DNA of 64,000 nt from Mycolicibacterium flavescens (GCF_001722335.1 NZ_MIHA01000011.1:1-64000), one strand, 5' to 3'; shown: positions 40,733-49,723, counted from the stretch's first letter. The notes: generated from the letters alone by a model not told the origin. Numbers and translations are program-made.

Positions 40733-40902
40733 CGGGCCCAACTCTAACCGCAGCAGTGCCGCCGACGGCGGAGGTGCGAGTGGTGGTCAGCGGCGCGGCA
40801 GACCGTGGCGGCGCGCGCGGTCGCGCTGACCGCGCAGCGAAAGTTTGCCGATCGCCCGGCGAGTCGCGCGGATTCCGGGCCGGAACGTGGTCACCATTGG
40901 GC

Positions 40903-41319
40903 ATGGTGTCTCGAACACCCCTGCTGTTCCTCGGCGTAGCCGGGCTCTGCGTGGCCGCCGCGGTGCTGGCGCCGACGGTCGACGCGCAGGGTGGTCCCGT
41001 CGCCATCGACGACCGTGGTTTCGTCGGCACCCAGGCCCGCTGCGCGACACCGTCGGCGGGCGTGGCGTTCGGCCGCACCGCCAGCGCGCTGGTGGTGATC
41101 TGCAAGGACAGCGACGGCTACGAGTACCGCGGGCTGCGGTTACGGGACGATGCGCTGCTCACCGTGGCGGCCGACCGCGTCGGCTCCGGCGTCTACAGCG
41201 CGCGCAACGACGGTGTGGCCTACACCTTCTCGGCGAAGGAACTCGTTGTGACCGAGGGGGATCGGGTGCTCGTCACCGAGCCGATGGTGGCCTACGTGGA
41301 GCCGCGGCCGACGGGCTGA
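40903..41319 (+). CDS. Secreted hypothetical protein
   Basis: A 138-residue protein with a typical signal peptide ([20 protein letters not shown], cleavage near VDA-QGG at about residue 29). The small mature domain contains two cysteines (ARCATPSAG and [14 protein letters not shown]) that could form a disulfide. No family is recognised. The start ATG 40903 has no strong ribosome-binding site; the frame opens upstream without a better candidate. The last 28 bases overlap the convergent flavin oxidoreductase gene, an unusually long convergent overlap for this window. Confidence 0.7.
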   Translation: MVSRTPLLFLGVAGLCVAAAVLAPTVDAQGGPVAIDDRGFVGTQARCATPSAGVAFGRTASALVVICKDSDGYEYRGLRLRDDALLTVAADRVGSGVYSARNDGVAYTFSAKELVVTEGDRVLVTEPMVAYVEPRPTG

Positions 41320-42530
41320 TAGTTGTCCGGCGCCCCGGTCAGCACACAGTGGGTGTGGCTGTAGATCGTCGGCATGCATTTGTTGCAGTGATCGCAGATC
41401 GACTTCACCGTGCTGTCGGCCTGGATCCGGTTGAGCAGGTCGGGCTCGGCCAGCAGCGCGCGGCCCATCGCGACGAACTCGAACCCCTCGGCCATCGCCA
41501 GGTCCATCGTCTCGCGGTTGGTGATGCCGCCCAACAGGATCAGCGGCATCTTGAGCTCGGCGCGGAACTGCCGGGCGTGGCGGAGCAGGAACGCCTCGCG
41601 GTAGGGGTACTCGCGCAGGAACTTCTTGCCGGTCATCCGGATGCCCCAGCGGATCGGCGGTTTGAACGCGTTCGCGAACTCCTTGAGCGGGACGGCGCCG
41701 TGGAACAGGTACATCGGGTTGACCAGCGAACTGCCCGCGGTCAGCTCGATCGCGTCCAGCCCGCCGTCCTCCTCGAGCCACTTCGCGGTCTGCAGCGACT
41801 CCTCGACGCTGATGCCGCCGCGCACCCCGTCCGACATGGTGAGCTTGGCGGTCACCGCGATCGGGGTGCCCTCCTTCTCGACGGCCCGGCGCACCGCCAT
41901 CACGACGCCGCGCGCGACCTTGGCGCGGTTCTCCAGCGAGCCGCCGAACTCGTCGGACCGGCGGTTGAGCAGCGGGCTGAGGAACGAACTGGCCAGGTAG
42001 TTGTGGCCCAGGTGGATCTCCACCGCGTCGAATCCCGACTCGATCGCCAGCCGTGCGGCGTTGGCGTGCGCCTCGGTGACCTCGCGGATGTCGTCGCGGG
42101 TGGCCTTCTTGGCGAACCGCATCGACAGCGGGTTGAAGAAGCGGATCGGCGCCAGCGCCCCGGCCTTGTTGGTCCGGGCATTCGCCACCGGGCCGGCGTG
42201 GCCGATCTGCGCGCTGATCGCCGCGCCCTCGGCGTGGACCGCCTCGGTGAGCCGCTTCAGTCCCGGCACCGCCTCGGGGCGCATCCAGATCTGCCAGCCG
42301 TCGGTGCGCCCGCCGGGGGCGACTGCGCAGTACGCCACCGTCGTCATGCCGACCCCGCCGGCGGCGGGCAGCCGGTGGTAGTTGATCAGCTCGTCAGTGA
42401 CGAGCGCGTCCGGCGTCGACGCCTCGAACGTCGCCGCCTTGATGATGCGGTTGCGCAGCGTCACCGGGCCGAGCTTGGCCGGGGAGAACACATTGGGCTG
42501 ATTGCTCTGCTCTTCACCCGAGAGGCTCAT
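41292..42530 (-). CDS. NADH:flavin oxidoreductase, Old Yellow Enzyme family
   Basis: A 412-residue FMN-dependent TIM-barrel enzyme (Rv3359-like). The start [24 protein letters not shown], the FMN/substrate segment [17 protein letters not shown], the catalytic-site [25 protein letters not shown] and the phosphate-binding [17 protein letters not shown] are family hallmarks. Cysteines in [17 protein letters not shown] near the C-terminus resemble the Fe-S ligands of the 2,4-dienoyl-CoA reductase branch, although the flavodoxin-like domain is absent. Three ATGs compete (42554, 42542, 42530). The innermost is used because folD diverges only 15 bases from the outermost; ribosome-binding sites do not decide. 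Confidence 0.85.
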   Translation of the reverse strand: MSLSGEEQSNQPNVFSPAKLGPVTLRNRIIKAATFEASTPDALVTDELINYHRLPAAGGVGMTTVAYCAVAPGGRTDGWQIWMRPEAVPGLKRLTEAVHAEGAAISAQIGHAGPVANARTNKAGALAPIRFFNPLSMRFAKKATRDDIREVTEAHANAARLAIESGFDAVEIHLGHNYLASSFLSPLLNRRSDEFGGSLENRAKVARGVVMAVRRAVEKEGTPIAVTAKLTMSDGVRGGISVEESLQTAKWLEEDGGLDAIELTAGSSLVNPMYLFHGAVPLKEFANAFKPPIRWGIRMTGKKFLREYPYREAFLLRHARQFRAELKMPLILLGGITNRETMDLAMAEGFEFVAMGRALLAEPDLLNRIQADSTVKSICDHCNKCMPTIYSHTHCVLTGAPDNYQPVGRGST

Positions 42531-42569
42531 CGCCGTGTCCATGCTCAGGAGCATGCCAGACTGTCACCC

Positions 42570-43427
42570 GTGGGTGCGATCACATTGGACGGCAAGGCCA
42601 CGCGCGACGAAATCTTCATCGACCTCAAGGAGCGGGTCGCGAAGCTGACCGAGGCCGGGCGGACACCCGGGCTGGGCACGGTGCTCGTCGGCGACGACCC
42701 CGGTTCGCAGGCCTACGTCCGCGGTAAGCACGCCGACTGCGCGAAGGTCGGCATCAACTCGATCCGCCGCGACCTGCCCGCCGACATCGGCCAGGCCGAA
42801 CTCGACGCCACCCTCGACGAGCTCAACGCCAACCCCGAGTGCACCGGCTACATCGTGCAGTTGCCGCTGCCCAAGCACCTCAACGAGAACGCCGCGCTCG
42901 AGCGTGTCGACCCGGGCAAGGACGCCGACGGCCTGCACCCGACGAACCTGGGCCGACTGGTGCTCAACGAGCCGGCGCCGCTGCCGTGCACCCCGCGCGG
43001 CATCGTGCACCTGCTGCGCCGCTACGAGGTCGAGATCGCCGGCGCCCACGTGGTGGTCATCGGCCGCGGCGTGACGGTCGGGCGGCCGCTGGGGCTGCTG
43101 CTGACCCGCCGCTCGGAGAACGCGACAGTCACGTTGTGCCACACCGCGACCCGGCACCTGCCCGAACTGGCCCGCGAGGCCGACATCATCATCGCCGCGG
43201 CCGGGGTGCCGCACATGGTGACCGCGGAGATGGTGCGACCGGGCGCGGCCGTCGTCGACGTCGGGGTCAGTCGCGACGAGAACGGCAAGCTCGTCGGCGA
43301 CGTGCACCCCGACGTGTGGGACGTGGCAGGCCATGTGTCGCCCAACCCCGGCGGCGTCGGGCCGCTCACCCGGGCGTTCCTGTTGACGAACGTCGTCGAG
43401 CGGGCGGAGGCGCTCGCGGCGAGGTGA
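42570..43427 (+). CDS. folD: FolD methylenetetrahydrofolate dehydrogenase/cyclohydrolase
   Basis: A bifunctional enzyme interconverting methylene-, methenyl- and formyl-tetrahydrofolate with NADP. In the 285-residue protein the catalytic motif [15 protein letters not shown] holds Tyr and Lys (about residues 50-54). [15 protein letters not shown] is the substrate segment, and the NADP-binding [18 protein letters not shown] lies at about 155-172. GTG 42570 gives the known start [16 protein letters not shown]. The next gene overlaps by four bases (GTGA). CAGACT seven bases upstream of the GTG is a possible -10. Confidence 0.95.
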   Translation: MGAITLDGKATRDEIFIDLKERVAKLTEAGRTPGLGTVLVGDDPGSQAYVRGKHADCAKVGINSIRRDLPADIGQAELDATLDELNANPECTGYIVQLPLPKHLNENAALERVDPGKDADGLHPTNLGRLVLNEPAPLPCTPRGIVHLLRRYEVEIAGAHVVVIGRGVTVGRPLGLLLTRRSENATVTLCHTATRHLPELAREADIIIAAAGVPHMVTAEMVRPGAAVVDVGVSRDENGKLVGDVHPDVWDVAGHVSPNPGGVGPLTRAFLLTNVVERAEALAAR

Positions 43428-43717
43428 CCCCGAAGGAGTTCGCGCACAAGGTCTTCACCGGCCAGTGGCCGTTCTGGCTGGTCGGTCTGGGCATGGCCGC
43501 CGCGTTCGGTCTGGTGGTGACCGGCTACTGGCGGCGCGGCGCGCTGGTGATGGCGATCGCGGTCGGGGTGGCGGCGGGGCTGCGGCTGCTGCTCAGCGAC
43601 GAGCGCGCCGGCCTGCTCGCGGTGCGCTCCCGCACGATCGACGTCGTCACCACGGCGGTGGTGAGCGCGGCGATGCTCTACATCGCGTGGACGATCGACC
43701 CGCTGGGCACCAGCTGA
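43424..43717 (+). CDS. DUF3017 membrane protein
   Basis: A 97-residue protein with three hydrophobic segments (about 15-35 [20 protein letters not shown], 38-58, and 72-91 [20 protein letters not shown]). It matches Rv3355c, which also follows folD. Function unknown. GTG 43424 overlaps the folD stop, so it is translationally coupled. Confidence 0.9.
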   Translation: MTPKEFAHKVFTGQWPFWLVGLGMAAAFGLVVTGYWRRGALVMAIAVGVAAGLRLLLSDERAGLLAVRSRTIDVVTTAVVSAAMLYIAWTIDPLGTS

Positions 43718-43837
43718 CCCCGCCTTCCGCGCCGAGACTGCCGCGCGTTTCGGAAAACCCTCGCCGGGCACCCATCCCGCATCGCTTCTGCGTCGAATCC
43801 CTGACGAGTCGCGGTCGCCGGGTGCAAAGGAGTGGGG

Positions 43838-45373
43838 ATGACGCAGGTATCGCCGGCGCCGAGAGTCGAGGGTCCACCGACGTCCCGGGTGCTGCCGCTG
43901 GTCGTCGGGTGCCTCAGCGTCGCGGTGGTGGTCGGCTCGATGGTGGCGTTCAACACCGCGCTCGGCGACGTCGCGGCCGCCACCTCGGCCACCCAGACGC
44001 AGCTGAACTGGATCGTCGACGGTTACACCCTGGTGCTGGCCTGTCTGCTGCTGCCGGCCGGTGCGATCGGCGATCGCTACGGCCGCCGGACCGCGCTGCT
44101 CGCCGGGTTGACGGTGTTCTCGGTCGCCTCGGCCGCGCCGGTGTTCTTCGACGCGCCGACGCAGATCATCGCGGCGCGGATGGTCGCCGGTGCCGGCGCC
44201 GCATTCGTGATGCCTGCCGGGCTGTCGCTGCTGTCGCGGGCATATCCGACCGAGCAGCGCTCCAAGGTCATCGGCATCTGGGCGGCGGTGGCCGGATGCG
44301 CCGGCGTGCTGGGCCTGCTGGGCTCCGGGCTGGTGCTCGCCTACGGGCAGTGGCAGGCGATCTGCTGGGCGCTTGCCGTCGCCGGCGTCGTGGTTCTGCT
44401 TGCGGCGCTGGCGCTTTCGGCTGACGCCGACGGGGTGCAGCGCGGTGTCGACTGGCTGGGCTCGGTGCTGATCGCGGTCGCGGTCGCGCTGGTGGTGTAC
44501 GGGCTTCTCGAGGCGCCGTCGCGCGGCTGGACGGACTGGCGGACCGTCGGCTGCCTGGTCGGCGGTGCGCTCGCCGCGGGCCTGTTCGTGCTCGCCGAAC
44601 TGCGGATGCGGGCGCCGCTGCTGGATCCGCGGTTGTTCACCGACCGCCCGCTCGCCGCGAGCGCGGTGACGATCACCGCGCTGTTCGCCGCGACGTTCGG
44701 GTTCTTCTACCTCGGCATGCAGTACGCGCAGCTGGTGCTCGGCTACTCGGCGTTGACCGCGGCGGGTGCGTTCGCGCCGTTCGCGGTTCCGGTGGTCGCG
44801 CTGTCGGTGCTCTCGCACCGGTTCGTGCCCCGCTGGGGGGCCGGCCGGCTGTCGGCGGCGGGGTTGGCGGTGATCGCGGTCGGCTTCGCCTCGATGCTGT
44901 CGCTGCAACAGGATTCGTCATACCTGCATCTGCTGGTGTCGTCGGTGATCATCGGCGCGGGCATCGGTCTGGCCACCGCGCCGGCGACTTCGACGATCAT
45001 GCTGGCGCTGCGCGACGAGGAGCAGGGCGTCGCGTCGGCGATCAACGACACCACCCGCGAACTGGGGGCCGCGGTCGGGATGGCCGTCGCGGGTTCGGTG
45101 CTGGCCGACCGCTACACCTCCAAGGTGAGCACCGCGCTGGCGGATCTGCCGCCGCCGCTCGGACAGCAGGTCGCCGACGGTTTCGGTAAGGCGGTGGCGA
45201 TCGCGGAGTCGATGGGCCCGGGCGGGCTGCCGATCCTCGAGGCGTCCCAGCAGGCCTTCCTGAGCGGGCTGCACTCCTCGACCGCGGTGCTGGCGGTGCT
45301 GTCGGCCTCAGCGGCGCTGGCGGTGGCCGCGATCGCCTCGATCACGCGGCCCGTCGGACAGATCCAACAGTGA
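43838..45373 (+). CDS. DHA2-type (14-TM) MFS drug exporter
   Basis: A 511-residue major facilitator with about fourteen hydrophobic segments. Motif A-like loop GAIGDRYGRRTALLAG is at about 68-83, with NWIVDGYTLVLACLLLPAG before it. Motif C follows as GCAGVLGLLGSGLVLAYGQWQAICW. This pattern is that of DHA2 drug:proton antiporters. ATG 43838 has AAAGGAG at 43826-43832. Its 3' end overlaps the convergent erm gene by 66 bases. It separates folD-DUF3017 from erm. A role in antibiotic efflux is plausible from the neighbour but not shown. Confidence 0.87.
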   Translation: MTQVSPAPRVEGPPTSRVLPLVVGCLSVAVVVGSMVAFNTALGDVAAATSATQTQLNWIVDGYTLVLACLLLPAGAIGDRYGRRTALLAGLTVFSVASAAPVFFDAPTQIIAARMVAGAGAAFVMPAGLSLLSRAYPTEQRSKVIGIWAAVAGCAGVLGLLGSGLVLAYGQWQAICWALAVAGVVVLLAALALSADADGVQRGVDWLGSVLIAVAVALVVYGLLEAPSRGWTDWRTVGCLVGGALAAGLFVLAELRMRAPLLDPRLFTDRPLAASAVTITALFAATFGFFYLGMQYAQLVLGYSALTAAGAFAPFAVPVVALSVLSHRFVPRWGAGRLSAAGLAVIAVGFASMLSLQQDSSYLHLLVSSVIIGAGIGLATAPATSTIMLALRDEEQGVASAINDTTRELGAAVGMAVAGSVLADRYTSKVSTALADLPPPLGQQVADGFGKAVAIAESMGPGGLPILEASQQAFLSGLHSSTAVLAVLSASAALAVAAIASITRPVGQIQQ

Positions 45374-46108
45374 CGCCCACTGCGGGGCCGACAGGTCACG
45401 CGGCAGCGCGTCGACGCGGATCCGGTTGTCCCGCAGCCACCGTCGGGTGACGTCGCGGGGCGCCACGCCGCCGACGATCTGCGCGATACCGCGTCCGCGC
45501 CCGGTGAACACCCGGTGCACGAGCCGCTGATACCGGTGCCTGTCGTGGTGGTCGACGAGCGGGTCGGCCCGCCGCCGGACCGTGATCAGGCCGCCGTCGA
45601 CACCCGGGCGCGGGGTGAACGCGGCGGCCGGGACACGTTGCGCAAGAGCGAATTCGAACCAGGGCCACCACTGCGCGGTCATCATCGTCGCGCCGCCGAC
45701 ACCCGCCCGGCGCCGTGCCACCTCCCACTGCACCAGCAGGACAGCGTCGGTCCAGCCGGGGGAGTGCAGCAGTCGGCGCAGCATGGCGGTCGTCTGGTGA
45801 AACGGCAGGTTGCCCACGACGACGTGCGGTGTGGCGGGCAGCCGGTAGGTCAGGAAATCGGCTGTCACCACATTCGTCGTCGCCGCGGTTCGAGTATCGA
45901 GTCGCACCGCACGACGCGCGTCGACCTCGATCGCGGTCAACGGCCGCCGTAGCCGCTGCAGCGGAAGCGTCAGCGCGCCGTCGCCGGCGCCGATCTCGAT
46001 GATCGGCCCGGTGGTCTGCGCGACGAGGTCGACGATGGTGTTGATGACGCGTCGGTCACGAATGAAGTTCTGGCCGAACTCATGTCGGCCATGATGAGGA
46101 GAAGGCAC
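45308..46108 (-). CDS. erm: Erm 23S rRNA (adenine2058-N6)-methyltransferase
   Basis: Methylates A2058 of 23S rRNA, giving resistance to macrolides, lincosamides and streptogramin B. The 266-residue protein starts HHGRHEFGQNFIRDRRVI, the mycobacterial Erm signature. SAM motif I is IIEIGAGDGALTLPL (about 36-50), the post-I acidic residue is in AIEVDARRA, and catalytic NLPF is at residues 100-103. AQWWPWFEFALAQRVPAAAFTPRPGVDGG follows. It resembles the chromosomal Erm(38)/(39)/(40) group of rapid growers. GTG 46108 has GGAG five bases upstream. A leader peptide, hairpin and WhiB7-type promoter precede it. The C-terminal region overlaps the MFS gene end. Confidence 0.93.
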   Translation of the reverse strand: MPSPHHGRHEFGQNFIRDRRVINTIVDLVAQTTGPIIEIGAGDGALTLPLQRLRRPLTAIEVDARRAVRLDTRTAATTNVVTADFLTYRLPATPHVVVGNLPFHQTTAMLRRLLHSPGWTDAVLLVQWEVARRRAGVGGATMMTAQWWPWFEFALAQRVPAAAFTPRPGVDGGLITVRRRADPLVDHHDRHRYQRLVHRVFTGRGRGIAQIVGGVAPRDVTRRWLRDNRIRVDALPRDLSAPQWASLLDLSDGPRDRGDRGHRQRR

Positions 46109-46143
46109 GAAGGCTCCGCGGACGCCGGGACAATGTCGCTGCG

Positions 46144-46177
46144 GCGGCGGACGAGAGAGCAGGTCGACGTCCGCCGC
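46144..46177 (-). promoter_or_regulatory. 10-bp hairpin in the erm leader, possible attenuator
   Basis: Arms 46168-46177 and 46144-46153 pair perfectly over ten bases with a 14-base loop. The upstream arm begins at the last base of the leader-peptide stop codon. Seven bases of that arm (46168-46174) can instead pair with 46118-46124, directly beside the erm Shine-Dalgarno (46114-46117). Confidence 0.65.
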
Positions 46178-46209
46178 TAGGCGGTGCGCAACCTCATCGA
46201 CGCTGACAT
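46177..46209 (-). CDS. ermL: erm leader peptide MSASMRLRTA
   Basis: A ten-codon ORF 68 bases upstream of erm. Residues 5-8 are Met-Arg-Leu-Arg, the MRLR arrest motif known from the ErmDL leader (MTHSMRLRFPTLNQ), in the same positions. The ATG lies seven bases after a TAGCGT -10, so the message is probably leaderless. The stop codon abuts the leader hairpin. It is likely a macrolide-sensing leader. Confidence 0.7.
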   Translation of the reverse strand: MSASMRLRTA

Positions 46210-46216
46210 GGACTCG

Positions 46217-46254
46217 ACGCTAGGTGACTCCGGCGGCGGGCTCAACCGATTATT
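46217..46254 (-). promoter_or_regulatory. WhiB7-type promoter of erm
   Basis: Reading on the minus strand: AATAAT (46254-46249), CGG (46248-46246), -35 TTGAGC (46245-46240), a 17-bp spacer, then -10 TAGCGT (46222-46217). An AT-rich block just upstream of the -35 hexamer is the hallmark of promoters activated by WhiB7 with the primary sigma factor. Confidence 0.75.
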
Positions 46255-46324
46255 CAGCACGCGAGCGGCCAGTTATGCCGCGTTGCAAGCCCATTTGTGT
46301 CGAATAAGTGGCCACTCGGCGAAG

Positions 46325-47056
46325 TCAGGCCAGCGTCGCGCGGATGCAGACCGTCACATACGGCAGCGCAAGCCCCGTCGAGTTGGCCAGCGCCGGGTGC
46401 GTGGCGAGCAGGTCGCGGACGCGGTCCAGCGTGCGGGTACGCACCTTCTCCGGCGAGGTGATGCAGTAGCTGCGCGAGGCCACCAGGTCGATGAGCGCCT
46501 GCGGGGTCAGGTAACTGGTCCACTCGACCTGGTGGCGCTCGACCCCGGTGAACGGTTCGGGCAGCGTCACCGCGTGGCTGAGCGGGTCGTCTTCGTGGCC
46601 GATGACGTCGCCCAGGTCCTTGACCCAGCCCATCCGTTCGTCGCGGGTGTTCCACACCAGGCCCAGGCGCCCGCCGGGCCGCAGCACCCGGCTCACCTCC
46701 TTGACCGCGCGTTCCAGGTCGAACCAGTGCCACGCCTGGGCCACCAGCACGGTGTCGACGCTGTCGTCGGCCAGCGGGATCTCCTCGGCGGTCCCCAGCA
46801 GCGCGGGCGTCTCGGGCAGCGAATTACTCAGCAGCTCAAGCATTTCCGGGATGGGGTCGACGGCGATGACGTCGAGCCCCCGTTCGACGAGCCGGGTGGT
46901 CAGCTTGCCCGTGCCCGCACCCAGATCGAGCACCTTGCGCGCGTCCGGCGGCAGCAGCCAGTCGATGGCCTCGGGGGGATACGACGGCCTGCCGCGCTCG
47001 TAGGCCGCGGCTTCCGCACCGAAGGACAGCGAGCGGTCCTGCTCCGGCCGGCTCAC
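46325..47056 (-). CDS. Class I SAM methyltransferase (Rv3342-like)
   Basis: A 243-residue methyltransferase. The N-terminus is RSLSFGAEAAAYERGRPSYPPEAIDWLL. Motif I VLDLGAGTGKLTTRL is at about 42-56, the post-I Asp is in VIAVDPIPEM, and the UbiE/Coq5-like AEEIPLADDSVDTVLVAQAWHWFD follows. The substrate is unknown. It begins at GTG 47056, seven bases after metX, and so is the third gene of the metY-metX operon, as in M. tuberculosis. Confidence 0.88.
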   Translation of the reverse strand: MSRPEQDRSLSFGAEAAAYERGRPSYPPEAIDWLLPPDARKVLDLGAGTGKLTTRLVERGLDVIAVDPIPEMLELLSNSLPETPALLGTAEEIPLADDSVDTVLVAQAWHWFDLERAVKEVSRVLRPGGRLGLVWNTRDERMGWVKDLGDVIGHEDDPLSHAVTLPEPFTGVERHQVEWTSYLTPQALIDLVASRSYCITSPEKVRTRTLDRVRDLLATHPALANSTGLALPYVTVCIRATLA

Positions 47057-47063
47057 CGCGGGC

Positions 47064-48197
47064 TCATTTCGAGGCCAGCTCCAGCGTCTGGCGGATCAGC
47101 TTGTACACCGCGTCGGTCTCGACCAGGAACCCGTCGTGCCCGTAGATCGAGTCGACGATGCTGAGGCCGTCGCAGCCGGGCAGCAGATCGGCCAGCTCCT
47201 GCTGCAGCCGGATCGGATACAGCCGGTCGGAGATGATGCCGCCGACCACCGCGGGCACCGGGCAGCCGCGCAGCGCGGCCTCCACCCCGCCGCGGCCGCG
47301 GCCGACGTCGTGGCTGGACAGCGAATCGGTCAGCGTCACATAGGTTCCCGCGTCGAACCGGGAGACCAGCTTGCGGCCCTGGTGTTCGAGGTAGCTCTGC
47401 ACCGCGTAGCGGCCGCCGAGCGCCGGGTCCTCACCGGTCTGGGCGTCGTTGGCGAACCGGTTGTCCAGTTCGAGCTCGCCGCGGTAGGTCAGGTGGGCGA
47501 ACCGGCGGGCGATCTCCATCCCGAGTTCGGGCGTGCGCCCGGTGTCGTAGTAGTCGCCGCCGCACCAGTTCGGGTCGGCCTTGATCGCCGCGACCTGCGA
47601 GCTCTGGGTGCCGATCTGGTCGGCCGTGGCGCGCGCGCCGACAGCCAGCACCAGCCCGGCGCGCACCCGGTCCGGGTGTCCGATCATCCACTCCAGCGCC
47701 CGCGCGCCGCCCATCGAACCGCCGACGACCGCGGCGACCTCGGTGATGCCGAGCGCCTCGAGCGCGGCGATGTCGGCGGTCACCTGGTCGCGGATGGACA
47801 CGGCGGGAAACCGCGAACCCCACGCCCGGCCGTCCGGATGCGGGCTGCTGGGGCCGGTCGAGCCGCGGCAGCCGCCGAGCACGTTGGTGGCCACCGCACA
47901 CCAGCGGTCGGTGTCGATCGGGGCGCCGGGCCCCGCGACGCCGTCCCACCAGCCGGCGGTCGGGTGGTCGGGGCCGGCCGGACCGGTGATGTGGGAGTCG
48001 CCGGTCAACGCGTGCAGCACGACGACCACGTTGTCGCGTTGCGGCGACAGTTCGCCCCAGCGCTGCACGGCGATCGACACGTCATCGATGACCGCACCGT
48101 TCTCCAGCGTCAGCGGGCCGATGTCGACCACGCCGATCTCGCCTTCCGCGGGCAGGTTCAGAAGGGGCACCTCGACTTCCAGGTCAGAGAGCGTCAT
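47064..48197 (-). CDS. metX: Homoserine O-acetyltransferase MetX (MetA)
   Basis: Acetylates homoserine with acetyl-CoA, the first committed step of methionine synthesis. The 377-residue alpha/beta hydrolase has nucleophile Ser in [14 protein letters not shown], the oxyanion region [14 protein letters not shown], and late Asp/His in [13 protein letters not shown] and [12 protein letters not shown]. The ATG shares one base with the metY stop (TGATG), indicating tight coupling. Cotranscription places it under the same SAM-IV riboswitch as metY. Confidence 0.94.
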   Translation of the reverse strand: MTLSDLEVEVPLLNLPAEGEIGVVDIGPLTLENGAVIDDVSIAVQRWGELSPQRDNVVVVLHALTGDSHITGPAGPDHPTAGWWDGVAGPGAPIDTDRWCAVATNVLGGCRGSTGPSSPHPDGRAWGSRFPAVSIRDQVTADIAALEALGITEVAAVVGGSMGGARALEWMIGHPDRVRAGLVLAVGARATADQIGTQSSQVAAIKADPNWCGGDYYDTGRTPELGMEIARRFAHLTYRGELELDNRFANDAQTGEDPALGGRYAVQSYLEHQGRKLVSRFDAGTYVTLTDSLSSHDVGRGRGGVEAALRGCPVPAVVGGIISDRLYPIRLQQELADLLPGCDGLSIVDSIYGHDGFLVETDAVYKLIRQTLELASK

Positions 48198-49543
48198 CAG
48201 AACGCTGCCGTGGTGTTGGGGTCCGCGGCGCCCGACCCGCTGAACGGTTTGGCCGCGGCGAAACCCCGCTCGAGGTCGGCCAGGATGTCGTCGATGCCCT
48301 CGATGCCGACCGCCAGCCGGACCAGGCCGGGGGTGACACCGCTGGCCAACTGCTCCTCGGCCGACAGCTGCGCATGCGTGGTCGACGCCGGGTGGATCAC
48401 CAGCGAGCGCACGTCGCCGATGTTGGCGACGTGGCTGTGCAGGGTCAGCGCATTGACGAACGCCTTGCCCGCGTCGACGCCGCCGGCCAGCTCGAACGCC
48501 AGCACCGCCCCGGTGCCCCTGGGCGCCAGCTTCTTTCCCAGCTCGTACCACGGCGACGACGGCAGACCCGCGTAGTTGACCGACAGCACGTCGTCGTGCC
48601 CGTCGAGGAACTCGGCGACCTTCTGCGCGTTGGCGACGTGGCGCTCGACGCGCAGGCTCAGCGTCTCGATGCCTTGGGCGACCAGGAACGCGTTGAACGG
48701 CGACGCCGCCGAACCCAGGTCGCGCAGCAGCTGCACCCGCGCCTTGAGCGCGTACGCCGGCGGGCCGAGCTCGGCGAACACCACACCGTGGTAGCTCGGG
48801 TCGGGCTCGGTGAAGCCGGGGAACCGCCCGCTGGTCCAGTCGAACGTGCCGCCGTCGACGATCACCCCGGCGATCGCGGTGCCGTGCCCGCCGAGGTACT
48901 TGGTGGCCGAGTGCACGACGATGTCGGCGCCGTGGGCCAGCGGCTGGATCAGGTACGGGGTGGCGATGGTGTTGTCGACGATCAGCGGCACACCGGCGTC
49001 GTGGGCGACCGCCGCGACGTTGGGGATGTCGAGGATGTCGATCTTCGGGTTGGAGATCGATTCGGCGAAGAACGCCTTGGTGTTCGGCCGCACCGCCGCC
49101 CGCCACGAGTCGAGGTCATCGGGGTCCTCCACGAAGCTGACCTCGATGCCGATCTTGGGGAACGTGTAGTGGAACAGGTTGTAGGTGCCGCCGTAGAGCC
49201 GCGGGCTGGACACGATGTGGTCGCCGGCGTTGGCGATGTTGAGGATCGCGAGATGCTCGGCAGCCTGACCGGAAGCCAGGAACAGCGCGGCCACCCCGCC
49301 CTCGAGCGCCGCGATGCGCTGCTCGACGGCGTCCTGCGTCGGGTTCATGATCCGGGTGTAGATGTTGCCGGTCTCGGCCAGACCGAACAGCGCCGCCGCG
49401 TGGTCGGTGCTGTCGAACACGTACGACGTCGTCTGGTAGATCGGCAGCGCCCGCGCGTTGGTGGCGACGTCGGGGGTTTGCCCGGCGTGGACCTGTTTGG
49501 TCTCGAACGCCCAGTTGGCAGTCGGGTCTTGTGGCGTGCTCAT
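48197..49543 (-). CDS. metY: O-acetylhomoserine sulfhydrylase
   Basis: A PLP enzyme forming homocysteine from O-acetylhomoserine and sulfide (annotated MetC in M. tuberculosis). In the 448-residue protein the start [31 protein letters not shown] is typical. The PLP Lys is in [24 protein letters not shown], with SRVNP-like phosphate contacts near [15 protein letters not shown]. The ATG at 49543 has GGAGG at 49559-49555, inside a possible sequestor stem. The upstream 160 bases hold a SAM-IV riboswitch. An in-frame upstream start at 49624 lies within the aptamer and is rejected. Confidence 0.94.
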   Translation of the reverse strand: MSTPQDPTANWAFETKQVHAGQTPDVATNARALPIYQTTSYVFDSTDHAAALFGLAETGNIYTRIMNPTQDAVEQRIAALEGGVAALFLASGQAAEHLAILNIANAGDHIVSSPRLYGGTYNLFHYTFPKIGIEVSFVEDPDDLDSWRAAVRPNTKAFFAESISNPKIDILDIPNVAAVAHDAGVPLIVDNTIATPYLIQPLAHGADIVVHSATKYLGGHGTAIAGVIVDGGTFDWTSGRFPGFTEPDPSYHGVVFAELGPPAYALKARVQLLRDLGSAASPFNAFLVAQGIETLSLRVERHVANAQKVAEFLDGHDDVLSVNYAGLPSSPWYELGKKLAPRGTGAVLAFELAGGVDAGKAFVNALTLHSHVANIGDVRSLVIHPASTTHAQLSAEEQLASGVTPGLVRLAVGIEGIDDILADLERGFAAAKPFSGSGAADPNTTAAF

Positions 49544-49549
49544 GCGGAA

Positions 49550-49593
49550 ACGGACCTCCATCTGGCTCTCGGGGGGTCCGTCACAACGGACCC
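49550..49593 (-). promoter_or_regulatory. Sequestor/anti-sequestor switch before metY
   Basis: On the minus strand, GGGTCCGT (49593-49586) and ACGGACCC (49581-49574) form an 8-bp hairpin with a 4-base loop. The same ACGGACC can pair instead with GGTCCGT at 49556-49550, which includes part of the metY GGAGG. The first arm overlaps the aptamer end, allowing ligand-controlled exchange. Confidence 0.6.
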
Positions 49594-49710
49594 GCGCTTG
49601 CCGGCGACCGTCGTTAACGGTCACTCAACCTGGTCATCACCCGGGGCACCCCACCGCGGTTGGAGGGTTGCCGGCCAGCAAGCCGGGGCTTGTCGCTGGC
49701 GCTCATGACC
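49589..49710 (-). ncRNA. SAM-IV riboswitch aptamer
   Basis: The minus-strand RNA begins GGTCATGAGCGCCAGCGACA and continues with GCCCCGGCTTGCTGGCCGGC, CAACCCTCCAACCGCGGTGG and GTGCCCCGGGTGATGACC. It ends after AGGTTGAGT with a variable hairpin and GCAAGCGCGGGTC. This order closely matches the actinobacterial SAM-IV consensus as I recall it, including the 3' pseudoknot segment. It lies in the metY leader, where SAM binding would shut down methionine synthesis. Confidence 0.88.
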
Positions 49711-49717
49711 GATAAGA

Positions 49718-49723
49718 AGCCTA
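49718..49723 (-). promoter_or_regulatory. -10 element of the metY-metX operon
   Basis: TAGGCT on the minus strand ends about seven bases before the first base of the SAM-IV aptamer, so transcription would start right at the riboswitch. No clear -35. Confidence 0.5.

Noticed and set aside
40845..42569. Long plus-strand extension upstream of folD
   Set aside because: It is antisense to the flavin oxidoreductase gene. Homology and spacing place the folD start at GTG 42570.
43022..44908. A 628-codon open frame on the minus strand under the MFS exporter, DUF3017 and folD
   Set aside because: It lies antisense to three well-supported genes, is rich in Arg, His, Gln and Pro as high-GC shadow frames are, and begins after the erm stop codon with no ribosome-binding site.
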